The notes: generated by a model from the letters alone, not told the origin. A stretch of 8,239 nt of DNA from Pseudomonadota bacterium (GCA_023430685.1 JAEYZH010000109.1:1-8239), one strand, 5' to 3'; numbered from the stretch's first letter, positions 1 to 6,807 are shown. Made by a program: numbers and translations.

Positions 1-1851
1 GACTGGGACTTCGCCGAGAACGCGATCTGGTGGGACGGCAGCCTCAACCGCCGCTTCGGCCTCATGCCGTCCGCAGTCGACAGCTATGAACGCTGGCTCG
101 CGCGCGTCCACCCGGACGACCGGGCGCGCGTCGGCAGCGGCCTGCGCGCGGCGATCGACGACCCTGCCACCGAGCAATGGTCGAGCGAGCACCGTTTCGA
201 ACGCGGCAACGGCGAACATGCGTGGGTCTGGGACCGCGGTTTCGTGATCCGCGACGCCGACGGCCAGGCGATCCGCATGGTCGGCGCGATGACCGACGTC
301 ACCGAGCGGCGCAGGCACGAGGAGCGCCTGCGCGAGCAGGCCACCCTGCTCGACGGCGCGAAGGATGCGATCCTCGTCTGCGACCTCCAGGAGCGGCTGC
401 GCTACTGGAACAAGGCCGCGGCGCGCATGTACGCGCTCGGCGACGATTCGTCCGGGCCGGACAGCCCCGAGATCCGCTTGCCCGACGATGCGGACATCCG
501 GCACTCCCTGCAGCAGGTGCTCGCACACGGGGAGTGGTCGGGCCGGGTCGAGCGCGATGCGGCAGGCCGCACGTTCATGGTCGACAGCCACTGGATGCTG
601 CTGCGCGACGGCGGCGGCGAGCCCACCGGCATCCTGATGATCTGCACCGACGTCAGCGAGCGCGTCGACCTCGAGCAGCGCCTCGCGCAGTCGCAGAAGC
701 TCGAATCGATCGGCCAGTTGACCGGCGGCATCGCGCATGACTTCAACAACCTGCTCACGGTGATCATCGGCAATGCCGAGATGCTCGCGGACGAGCTCGG
801 GCACGATTCGCGGCTCGCGCCGTTCGCGCGACTGGTGCTGTCGGCGGGCGAGCGCGGCGCGGAACTGGTGCGTCGCTTGCTCGCGTTCGCGCGCCGCCAG
901 GCCCTCGAACCCGAGCTCGTCCATCCGGGCGAGGTCGTCGACGGCATGCGCGACCTGCTCGGGCGCACGCTCGGCGAGAACATCGAGCTCGAATTCAAGA
1001 ACACCGGCTCGCCGCTGGTGGTCTCGATCGACCCGGGCCAGCTCGAATCGGCGCTGCTGAACCTGTGCATCAACGCGCGCGACGCGATGCCGGATGGCGG
1101 GCGGCTCATGATCGAAATCACCGACGTGATCCTCGACGAAGCCTACGCGAGCCAGCGCGCGGACGTGGTGCCGGGCGCGTACGTGCAGATCTCGGTGTCC
1201 GACACCGGCGGCGGCATGACACCCGACGTGGCCGCGCGAGCATTCGACCCGTTCTTCACGACCAAGGCGAAGGGCAAGGGCACCGGCCTCGACCTCAGCA
1301 TGGTGTACGGCTTCACCAAGCAGTCGGGCGGTCACGTTGCGATCTACACCGAGGCGGGCATCGGCACCGTGGTCAAGCTCTACCTGCCGCGCATCGATGC
1401 ACCGGTGACGGTCACCACGCCCTCGCCGGTGGAACGCGAACGCGAAGGAGGCGGCGAGACGATCCTGCTGGTCGAGGACGACGAACTGGTGCGCACGCAC
1501 GCGGGGCAGTTGCTGCGCCAGCTCGGCTACCACGTGCTGAGCGCCTCGGGAGGCCCCGAAGCGCTCGAGCTGCTGCGTGCGAATCCCGACATCCACCTGC
1601 TGTTCACCGACGTGATCATGCCCGGCGGCATGAACGGACCACAGCTCGCCGAAGCCGCGCACCGCCTGCGCCCCGGCCTGCCCGTGCTCTACACCTCCGG
1701 CTACACCGAGAACGCGATCGTGCACCATGGTCGCGTCGACCCCGGCGTGAACCTGCTGCACAAGCCCTATCGCCGCGAGACGCTCGCTTCGAAGATCCGC
1801 GCCGCGCTCGGTCCCGCCGTCGTCCCGAACGGGATCCGTGCCGATGCCTGA
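1..1851 (+). CDS. PAS-PAS hybrid sensor histidine kinase with C-terminal receiver (5' end outside window)
   Basis: The frame is open from base 1 with no start, and the first 21 codons already read as a PAS fold (DWDF, then WW), so the ATG at 64 is internal and the gene begins upstream. The visible 616 residues, numbered from base 1, contain the end of a first PAS domain (about 1-102), a second PAS domain (about 115-220), a HisKA domain with H246 in GGIAHDFNN (base 736), and an HATPase domain with N358 (N box), D401 (DTGGGM), an F-box FDPFF and a G2 box. A receiver follows at about 486-605, with acidic residues near 492-494, phosphoacceptor D537, T565 and K588. The protein should autophosphorylate on H246 and pass phosphate to D537. 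The G2 box reads GTGLDLS where Gly is usual at the Asp. No transmembrane segment is visible in this part and the stimulus is unknown. It overlaps the downstream REC-EAL gene, its likely partner. Confidence 0.95.
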   Translation, partial: DWDFAENAIWWDGSLNRRFGLMPSAVDSYERWLARVHPDDRARVGSGLRAAIDDPATEQWSSEHRFERGNGEHAWVWDRGFVIRDADGQAIRMVGAMTDVTERRRHEERLREQATLLDGAKDAILVCDLQERLRYWNKAAARMYALGDDSSGPDSPEIRLPDDADIRHSLQQVLAHGEWSGRVERDAAGRTFMVDSHWMLLRDGGGEPTGILMICTDVSERVDLEQRLAQSQKLESIGQLTGGIAHDFNNLLTVIIGNAEMLADELGHDSRLAPFARLVLSAGERGAELVRRLLAFARRQALEPELVHPGEVVDGMRDLLGRTLGENIELEFKNTGSPLVVSIDPGQLESALLNLCINARDAMPDGGRLMIEITDVILDEAYASQRADVVPGAYVQISVSDTGGGMTPDVAARAFDPFFTTKAKGKGTGLDLSMVYGFTKQSGGHVAIYTEAGIGTVVKLYLPRIDAPVTVTTPSPVEREREGGGETILLVEDDELVRTHAGQLLRQLGYHVLSASGGPEALELLRANPDIHLLFTDVIMPGGMNGPQLAEAAHRLRPGLPVLYTSGYTENAIVHHGRVDPGVNLLHKPYRRETLASKIRAALGPAVVPNGIRADA

Positions 1852-3055
1852 GCAGCGCCTGATCGTGCTCGACGACGACGCGGACGTCGCCGATACCGTC
1901 GCGCTGGTCGCGCGCAGCCACGGCTTCGAGGTGCGCACCACGGCCGCACCCGACGAGTTCTTCGCGTGGGTCGACGAATGGTCGCCGACGCATGTCGCGG
2001 TCGACCTGCTGATGCCCGCGATGGACGGCATCGAGATCCTGCGCGCGCTCGCGACCGGGCATTGCGAGGCGCGGATCATCCTCATGAGCGGCGTCGGCGC
2101 GAAGATCCTCGAATCGGCCGCGCACGGGGCGCGCGAACGCGGCCTGCGCCTGCGTGGCGTGCTGTCCAAGCCGTTCCGCCCCGCCGAGTTGCGCGCACTG
2201 CTCGACGACGACCACGACGCGACCGGTCAAGTGCCGCGCGCGCCCGAGCGCACGCGCGGCGGTCCCGAGGAAGAATTGCGCCACGAACTCGACGAGGCGC
2301 TGCGCGGCCATCAGTTCGTCCTGCACTACCAGCCGAAGATCAGCCTCGCGAGTTCCCGCGTCGAGGGATTCGAGGCGCTGCTGCGCTGGCAGCATCCGCG
2401 CCACGGCCTGGTGCCGCCGGGCTGGTTCATCACGCTGGCCGAACGCTCGGGCCGCATGGACGCGCTTACGCGCGAAGTCGTGGAACTCGGGCTGCCGTGG
2501 CTGGCCCGGCAGGAGGCACGCCCGTCGCTCTCGCTCGCGATCAACGTGTCCGCGCGCAATCTCGGCGACGTGCGCTTCGCCGACCAGATGCACGAGCAGT
2601 GCCGCCGCAACGGCATCGACCCGCATCGCATCATCCTGGAGCTCACCGAGAGCAGCGCGACGCAGGACCACGCCGTCGCGCTCGACATCCTCACGCGGAT
2701 CCGGCTCAAGGGCTTCAAGCTCAGCATCGACGATTTCGGCACCGGCTATTCGTCGATGACCAAGCTCGCGCAATTGCCGGTGTCGGAGATCAAGATCGAC
2801 CGCTCCTTCGTCGGCACGATCACGCGCTCGCAGGAATCACGCACGATCGTCGAGTCGACGCTGGGCCTCGCGCGCTCGCTCGCGCTGACGACGGTCGCCG
2901 AGGGCGTGGAAGACGCCGCGACCCTGGAGCTCCTGCGCACGCTCGGCTGCGACCTCGCGCAGGGTTACCACATCGCGCGGCCGATGGATGCACAGGCGGC
3001 GGGCGAGTGGCTCGCGGCCTGGGAACGCGACCATCCGCCCGGCGTGCCCGCCTGA
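1844..3055 (+). CDS. RocR-like response regulator: REC-EAL c-di-GMP phosphodiesterase
   Basis: This 403-residue protein has a receiver domain (about 4-122: acidic D10-D12, phosphoacceptor D54, S82, K109) followed by an EAL domain (about 145-395). The residues needed for c-di-GMP hydrolysis to pGpG are all visible: E177 in EALLRW, N234 in NVSARN, E266 in ELTES, D296 and D297 in IDDFGTGYSS, K317, E353 in AEGVE and Q373 in AQGY. It is therefore expected to be an active, cytoplasmic phosphodiesterase. Order, length and spacing resemble RocR of Pseudomonas aeruginosa, whose activity is raised by receiver phosphorylation. I chose ATG 1844; an in-frame GTG at 1838 would add two residues. Neither has a clear Shine-Dalgarno, and the 8-base overlap with the kinase stop suggests translational coupling. 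There is no GGDEF or DNA-binding domain, so output should be through c-di-GMP level alone. Confidence 0.95.
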   Translation: MPEQRLIVLDDDADVADTVALVARSHGFEVRTTAAPDEFFAWVDEWSPTHVAVDLLMPAMDGIEILRALATGHCEARIILMSGVGAKILESAAHGARERGLRLRGVLSKPFRPAELRALLDDDHDATGQVPRAPERTRGGPEEELRHELDEALRGHQFVLHYQPKISLASSRVEGFEALLRWQHPRHGLVPPGWFITLAERSGRMDALTREVVELGLPWLARQEARPSLSLAINVSARNLGDVRFADQMHEQCRRNGIDPHRIILELTESSATQDHAVALDILTRIRLKGFKLSIDDFGTGYSSMTKLAQLPVSEIKIDRSFVGTITRSQESRTIVESTLGLARSLALTTVAEGVEDAATLELLRTLGCDLAQGYHIARPMDAQAAGEWLAAWERDHPPGVPA

Positions 3056-3086
3056 CGCGGCGGGCGACGCATCGGAGCGGTCCGCC

Positions 3087-3659
3087 TCAGAACGTCCGCA
3101 CGCGCCGCGGCTTCAACAGCATCGACATGCCGAGGCCCGCGAGCAGCCAGCCGCCGAACTGGTCGGCGAGGTCGCCGAGCAGGAACGGCGTCGCGAACCC
3201 GTACCAGTTCCATTGCGAGACCGAGATGGACAACCAGGCCGCGACGCCGACCAGTGCGAGCGACAGCACGCGTCGGCCGGGGCCACCCGGCAGCTGCACG
3301 AGCAGCAGCGCGCCGAGGAACGCGGCGAGCAGGTTGGAAACGAACTCGGTCACGAGCTGGCGTGGCGACATCGCCTCGCCGCCGTTCGGCTTGTACACGA
3401 GCAGGCCGGACGGTCCGCTCGCGAGCTTGAGCTCCCACTCGGCCTGCTGTTCCGGTGGCGCCTTGCCGTACATGTCGATCCACGGGAAGTAGTACATGCC
3501 CGGCTGGTCGATGTTGGCCGAGAGCGTCGACAGCACCTGAGCTTCGTTCGGCAGCGGCTTCAGCGCATTGCGCTCGAACGGCAGCAGCATGTGCGACACC
3601 GCGCCCCAGACGAACATCAGCACGCCGCCGAGGATCGCGGCGAGGACGATACGGACCAT
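3087..3659 (-). CDS. Conserved hypothetical membrane protein, about four helices
   Basis: This 190-residue protein has one hydrophobic helix at the N terminus (about 4-26), a soluble loop (about 30-103) containing a PG-YYFPW-ID-YGK stretch, and three further hydrophobic segments (about 107-123, 131-148 and 166-182) ending in a basic tail. This predicts an inner-membrane protein with a sizeable loop, probably periplasmic. I do not recognise a named family; it resembles uncharacterised proteins with an N-terminal GG-x3-F-x-WG-x2-SHM signature. ATG 3659 is supported by GGAG (complement of 3666-3669) six bases upstream. It lies 68 bases after the M48 protease gene on the same strand and may be co-transcribed with it. 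It converges on the REC-EAL gene with a 31-base gap. A role as substrate or partner of the protease is possible but is only guilt by position. Confidence 0.85.
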   Translation of the reverse strand: MVRIVLAAILGGVLMFVWGAVSHMLLPFERNALKPLPNEAQVLSTLSANIDQPGMYYFPWIDMYGKAPPEQQAEWELKLASGPSGLLVYKPNGGEAMSPRQLVTEFVSNLLAAFLGALLLVQLPGGPGRRVLSLALVGVAAWLSISVSQWNWYGFATPFLLGDLADQFGGWLLAGLGMSMLLKPRRVRTF

Positions 3660-3667
3660 GGGTCACT

Positions 3668-3677
3668 CCGCTAGCGG
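3668..3677. repeat. 10-bp perfect palindrome touching the RBS of the membrane protein gene
   Basis: CCGCTAGCGG is its own reverse complement and overlaps the GGAG ribosome binding site of the gene starting at 3659 by two bases. It could be an operator half or an RNA hairpin, but in DNA this rich in G/C it may be chance. Confidence 0.3.
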
Positions 3678-3681
3678 GCCG

Positions 3682-3699
3682 GCGGCCACGAAAGGCCGC
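3682..3699. repeat. Small inverted repeat between protease and membrane protein genes
   Basis: GCGGCC and GGCCGC form a 6-bp stem around the loop ACGAAA in the 68-base gap after the protease stop. Neither strand shows a T-run after the stem, so it is not a standard intrinsic terminator. A processing or weak attenuation role is possible. Confidence 0.3.
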
Positions 3700-3727
3700 A
3701 TCATACGCGTACCTCGCCGGGGCGGCT

Positions 3728-5077
3728 TCAACGTGCGGTCGCGGGCCGCGCGGCGTTCGCGGTGGGGTTGTCCTGGTTCTCCTTGAACCATTCCATCGAG
3801 CGTCGCACGCGGTCGTAGCCGCTCGGATGGTCGTAGAACAGGAACTCCTCGACCGGACCCGGCTGGATCTTGCGGTAGGCCGACAGGCGCATCGCCGCCA
3901 TCGCGAAACCGTGCGGTTCGCGCGCGGCATCGATGCCGAACATGTCGGCCTCGGCCTCGGCCTGCCGGATGATCGTGTTGAGGACCGGCGTCGCGAGGAA
4001 GAAGAACAGCGACAGGATCGCGACCGCGAGCGGCAGCGCGGCCGGATCCGCGCGGTCGCGCAGGCCGAGGCGCTTGCCCCAGCGCGCGAGCGCGACGTCG
4101 AACACGCGGTGCACGAACCAGAATCCGACCGCGAGCACGAGCGACACGTAGACGACGAGGCGGAACGCGTGGTTCAGCACGTAGTGGCCCATCTCGTGGC
4201 CCATCACGGCCTTGATCTCCGGCTCGGAGGTGCGGTCGAGCAGGTTGTCGTTGAGCGCGACGCGCGTGGTGCCGAGGAAGCCCGCGACGTTGGCGCTGAT
4301 GCGCGTGGTCTGGCGCGAGGCGTCGAACTCGACCACGTTGTCGACCGGAATGCGGTTCGCGCGCGCGAGCGAGAGCACCGCTTCGCGCACGCTGCCCTCG
4401 CGCAGCGGCTTGTAGTCGTTGAAAAGCGGATCGATGAAGACCGGCGCGAGCATCATCAGGAACAGCGTCAGCGCAAACGCGCCCGCGCTCGCGCCGATCC
4501 ACCAGCGCGCGCCCATGCGCCTTACCGCAGCGTAAAGCGCCGCGAGGATCGGCGGGACGAGCACGAGTCCGACCAGCAACCCCTTGAGCTGGTCGCCGAA
4601 CCATCCGCCGAAGTCCTGGGTCGCGAGGCCGTACTGGTGTTCGCGGACGAAGCCCTGGTAGATCGCGAGCGGCAGCCCGAGCACGAAGCCGACCAGCATC
4701 CATTGCAGGCCGTAGAGCATCGCCTGCACCCACGGCCTGCGGCTTCGGCGTTGGGCGAAATCGCGCATGCGACGCGAGAGGCCGCTGCCGAGCAGCACCG
4801 CGGCCACCGCGAAGCCGTACAGGAGACCCCACAGTTGCAGCCAGTAGCCGCCTTCGAAATACGCATCCGACTTCGCGCGCTGCTCGGGCGTCAGCAGGTC
4901 GATATAGGCCTGCGTGGCGCGTTCGACATCGAATCCGGGTCCCGGTCGCGCCGCGTCGGGAATCTGCAGGCCGGGCGGCAGGTCGCGCGAAGCGGTCGGG
5001 GTTTCCGCGGCATGCACCGGCCATGCCTGGCTCGCGACCATCGCGACCAGGACGAGCACGCGCAGCAGGCACTTCAT
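3728..5077 (-). CDS. M48 family (Ste24-like) zinc metalloprotease, membrane-embedded
   Basis: This 449-residue protein starts with a typical signal sequence (cleavage near 23-24), then an M48 N-terminal membrane region with hydrophobic segments at about 81-97, 117-139, 165-185 and 193-213. The catalytic part carries HEMGH (H294, E295, H298), the downstream EAEAD with E374 as likely third zinc ligand and D378, and a late DHPS motif (H417). Two more hydrophobic stretches lie at about 307-325 and 346-368. Ste24/CAAX-protease relatives cut peptides at the membrane; the bacterial substrates are largely unknown and quality control of membrane or envelope proteins is a reasonable guess. The substrate-side stretch around 252-280 (SANVAGFLG) differs from the SNAY form usual in eukaryotic Ste24. 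ATG 5077 is chosen because it gives the signal peptide. Its ribosome binding site (GGGGA) is weak and lies inside a strong hairpin. The next gene downstream encodes a membrane protein. Confidence 0.93.
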   Translation of the reverse strand: MKCLLRVLVLVAMVASQAWPVHAAETPTASRDLPPGLQIPDAARPGPGFDVERATQAYIDLLTPEQRAKSDAYFEGGYWLQLWGLLYGFAVAAVLLGSGLSRRMRDFAQRRSRRPWVQAMLYGLQWMLVGFVLGLPLAIYQGFVREHQYGLATQDFGGWFGDQLKGLLVGLVLVPPILAALYAAVRRMGARWWIGASAGAFALTLFLMMLAPVFIDPLFNDYKPLREGSVREAVLSLARANRIPVDNVVEFDASRQTTRISANVAGFLGTTRVALNDNLLDRTSEPEIKAVMGHEMGHYVLNHAFRLVVYVSLVLAVGFWFVHRVFDVALARWGKRLGLRDRADPAALPLAVAILSLFFFLATPVLNTIIRQAEAEADMFGIDAAREPHGFAMAAMRLSAYRKIQPGPVEEFLFYDHPSGYDRVRRSMEWFKENQDNPTANAARPATAR

Positions 5078-5081
5078 GGCG

Positions 5082-5119
5082 GATCCCCGAGGTTGCGACC
5101 AGGCGCAGCCTCGGGGATC
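5082..5119 (-). promoter_or_regulatory. 16-bp hairpin ending 4 bases before the M48 protease start codon
   Basis: Bases 5082-5097 pair with 5104-5119 around a 6-base loop. The outer 11 pairs are perfect (GATCCCCGAGG with CCTCGGGGATC), followed by one T-G wobble and four more pairs. As RNA on the minus strand, the 3' arm contains GGGGA, the only Shine-Dalgarno-like sequence, and the stem stops four bases before the ATG. No T-run follows, so it is not a canonical terminator. It could limit translation initiation of the protease, block decay, or end the upstream gene's message. Confidence 0.6.
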
Positions 5120-5156
5120 GCGGGTCCGGCGTCAATGCGCCGGAAGGCAGGGACGC

Positions 5157-5615
5157 TTACTTCGTATCGCCCGCGCGGCTCAGCGTGAAGCCGCCGACAC
5201 TGACGCCGAGTTCGACGCCCTCGCCCGCACCGGCGAGCGCAAGCGAGACCGTGCCCTTGCTCAGCACCTGCGCGGTGCCCGACTTGCCCGCACCGGCGCT
5301 CGCGTCGCCTTGCGCGTAGGTGCCCAGCACGTCCTCGATCTTGTGCACGTCGGTGAAGTGGCCGGTGCCGTTGTCGATGTGGGACTTGCCGACGGTGAGG
5401 CCGCCGCCCTTCGCTTCGATCTTCACGGCCATCGTCTGGCCGTTCTCGCACGAGACGGTGCCGTGGCCTTCGGCGTGCTTGAACACGAGCGACCAGCCGG
5501 TCAGCGAAAACTTGAGCTTGCAGTCGAGCTCCGCGGCCGAAGCCGGGGTCGATGCGGCCATCGCGAGGCCGAGGACAACGGCCGCGCCGAGCAGATGGCG
5601 GGATGCAGGGTTCAT
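5157..5615 (-). CDS. Small secreted/periplasmic protein of unknown function
   Basis: This 152-residue protein has a clear Sec signal peptide with a hydrophobic core at about 8-20 and an A-S-A site ending at residue 27, giving a mature protein of about 125 residues. The mature part is rich in Gly, Ala, Thr and Lys. It has two cysteines (C32, C56) that could form a disulfide, a central GGGLTVGKSHIDNGTG stretch, and alternating hydrophobic residues to the C terminus that suggest a beta-rich fold. I do not recognise a named domain; similar small exported proteins are, to my memory, common in xanthomonads. The start at 5615 is chosen over an upstream in-frame ATG at 5660 because it has a consensus AGGAGG seven bases upstream and begins the signal peptide directly. 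It lies between the DNA glycosylase and protease genes, with 84- and 79-base gaps. Function unknown. Confidence 0.87.
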   Translation of the reverse strand: MNPASRHLLGAAVVLGLAMAASTPASAAELDCKLKFSLTGWSLVFKHAEGHGTVSCENGQTMAVKIEAKGGGLTVGKSHIDNGTGHFTDVHKIEDVLGTYAQGDASAGAGKSGTAQVLSKGTVSLALAGAGEGVELGVSVGGFTLSRAGDTK

Positions 5616-5622
5616 CGTCGAT

Positions 5623-5628
5623 CCTCCT
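5623..5628 (-). promoter_or_regulatory. Consensus Shine-Dalgarno of the small secreted protein
   Basis: The minus strand reads AGGAGG, seven bases before ATG 5615. It decides the start against the longer in-frame option at 5660. Confidence 0.85.
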
Positions 5629-5674
5629 GCTGCGACATGCAGCGGGCGCAGTGTCGGCACGACCGGCTGAACGC

Positions 5675-5689
5675 GGCGCGACTCGCGCC
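5675..5689. repeat. Short GC-rich hairpin after the DNA glycosylase gene
   Basis: GGCGCG and CGCGCC form a 6-bp stem with a 3-base loop, about 10 bases past the glycosylase stop on the minus strand. There is no T-run, so termination here is uncertain. Confidence 0.3.
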
Positions 5690-5699
5690 ACCGTTACGT

Positions 5700-6269
5700 T
5701 CAGGGCAGGCTGTCCCAGCCGATGCACAGGTCCTGCACCGCGCGCCAGCGCGAGAGTTTCTCGGCGCGCGGGATCGACGCATTCGCGGGGCTCGTCGACG
5801 GCAGCGCGAGCACGCCGAGGCGCTCGCGGCGCGCGGGCGGGATCGCGGGTTCGATGCGGCGCTGGAACACCTGCAGCGCTTTCGCGCCATTGATCGCGAG
5901 TGCGCTGATCGTCGGATGCCGGTCGAGCAGCGCCGGAATGTCGTTCGCGATCTCGCTGCCGGGGCGGATCGCGCTGTCGAGGCTTCCCGGCCGTTCACAA
6001 CTCGCGAGCACGTCCCAGATGCCGATGCCGCGGCGATGCAGGCGCGCGATGCGTTCGGCGTAGGGCCGCTCGGGACCCGCATCGAAGAGCTCGCCCATGA
6101 ACGGCCAGAACAGGTTCTGCGGATGCGCGTAGGACTGCTGCAGCTCCAGCGAGCGCAGGCTCGGCGCGGTGCCGAGCACGAGCACGCGACAGCCCTCGCC
6201 CACCTGCGGCGCGAAACTCGTGACGCGCGCGTCGCCTGCGCCGGACGCGCCGCTGCGCGCACGCGCCAT
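5700..6269 (-). CDS. DNA-deoxyinosine (hypoxanthine) glycosylase, UDG superfamily family 6-like
   Basis: This 189-residue protein would start base-excision repair by cutting hypoxanthine, the deamination product of adenine, from DNA in the cytoplasm. The UDG-fold signature is visible: LVLGTAPS at 30-37, then SL and YAHPQNLFW at 47-55, a GIGIWDVL segment at 81-88, an AING strand at 125-128, and LPSTSPANAS at 156-165, which matches the second active-site loop of family 6 enzymes. The usual catalytic residue of UDG motif 1 is absent from GTAPS. In family 6 an Asn takes this role, and N52 of HPQNLFW is my candidate. ATG 6269 follows the peroxiredoxin stop by one base (TGAGATG), which suggests translational coupling. 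An ATG at 6287 inside the peroxiredoxin frame is possible but has a poorly spaced ribosome binding site. Specificity is by similarity only; a uracil-active relative cannot be excluded. Confidence 0.85.
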   Translation of the reverse strand: MARARSGASGAGDARVTSFAPQVGEGCRVLVLGTAPSLRSLELQQSYAHPQNLFWPFMGELFDAGPERPYAERIARLHRRGIGIWDVLASCERPGSLDSAIRPGSEIANDIPALLDRHPTISALAINGAKALQVFQRRIEPAIPPARRERLGVLALPSTSPANASIPRAEKLSRWRAVQDLCIGWDSLP

Positions 6270-6270
6270 C

Positions 6271-6807
6271 TCAACCGCCCGCTGCATCCTTGCGCAGCGC
6301 CGCAAGGTCCGCGAGCACCTGCCTGGAGTTTTCCTTCGGGTCGACATCGCGGTAGCGGCGCGCGACCTTGCCCGCGGGATCGATCAGGAAGGTTTCGCGG
6401 CGCGCGTACTCCATGCCGACCCTGGAAACCAGAACGCCGTAGGCCCTGGCCACGGCCTGGTCCGCATCCGACAGCAGCGGAAACGGCACCTTGTACTTCT
6501 GCGCGAATTCGGCATGCGACGCGACGTCGTCGAGGCTGACGCCCCAGACGTCGGCGCCGGCCTTGCGCAGCGCGATGATGTCGTCGCGGAACGTGCAGAC
6601 CTGGGTGGTGCAGCCGGGCGTGAAATCCTTCGGATAAAAGTAGAGCACGGTCCACTCGCCGGAACGGTCGGCCAGCGCATGCCAGTTGCCCTTCTGGTCC
6701 TGCAGGCGGAACGCGGGCGCCGCATCGCCGGGCTCGGGGCCGCTGGCTTGCGCCTGCACGAATCCGGGGAGCGCAAACGACAGGGCGAGCAGCAAGATGC
6801 GAAGCAT
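6271..6807 (-). CDS. BCP/PrxQ-type thiol peroxidase with signal peptide
   Basis: This 178-residue AhpC-TSA/thioredoxin-fold protein should reduce peroxides and organic hydroperoxides using thiols. It has an N-terminal signal peptide (hydrophobic about 3-18, cleavage near 19-20), a beta strand LYFYPKDFTPGC, peroxidatic C66 and, five residues later, C71 in the C-T-T-Q-V-C arrangement typical of atypical 2-Cys BCP/PrxQ enzymes. Conserved R136/R137 precede the ETFLIDPAGK strand. Export implies a periplasmic or envelope role, unlike cytoplasmic E. coli Bcp; the reductant there is unknown. ATG 6807 is chosen because GGAGG lies six bases upstream; an in-frame GTG at 6825 would lengthen the leader and lacks a good site. 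The stop is one base before the DNA glycosylase ATG, so the two are almost surely one operon. Confidence 0.94.
   Translation of the reverse strand: MLRILLLALSFALPGFVQAQASGPEPGDAAPAFRLQDQKGNWHALADRSGEWTVLYFYPKDFTPGCTTQVCTFRDDIIALRKAGADVWGVSLDDVASHAEFAQKYKVPFPLLSDADQAVARAYGVLVSRVGMEYARRETFLIDPAGKVARRYRDVDPKENSRQVLADLAALRKDAAGG

Noticed and set aside
64..66. ATG at 64 as the true start of the histidine kinase
   Set aside because: The codons before it continue a PAS domain without a break to the window edge and no ribosome binding site precedes it, so the gene starts upstream.
1616..2773. Long open frame on the minus strand opposite the REC-EAL gene (385 residues)
   Set aside because: It is antisense to a gene with full REC and EAL motifs. 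The product is low-complexity, rich in Arg, Ala and His with no recognisable domain, as expected when G/C-saturated codons are read on the opposite strand.
3056..3086. Bidirectional terminator between the convergent REC-EAL and membrane protein genes
   Set aside because: Only a GGCGG/CCGCC pairing with a long loop is possible in the 31-base gap and no T-run is present; too weak to call.
3455..5188. Long open frame on the plus strand (577 residues) opposite the M48 protease
   Set aside because: The minus-strand frame has HEMGH, the third zinc ligand and membrane segments. The plus-strand product is a run of Arg/Glu/His-rich sequence without a fold, a shadow of codon bias.
4914..6539. Long open frame on the plus strand (541 residues) across the secreted protein, glycosylase and peroxiredoxin genes
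   Set aside because: It spans three well-supported minus-strand genes and their ribosome binding sites, and its translation has no domain.
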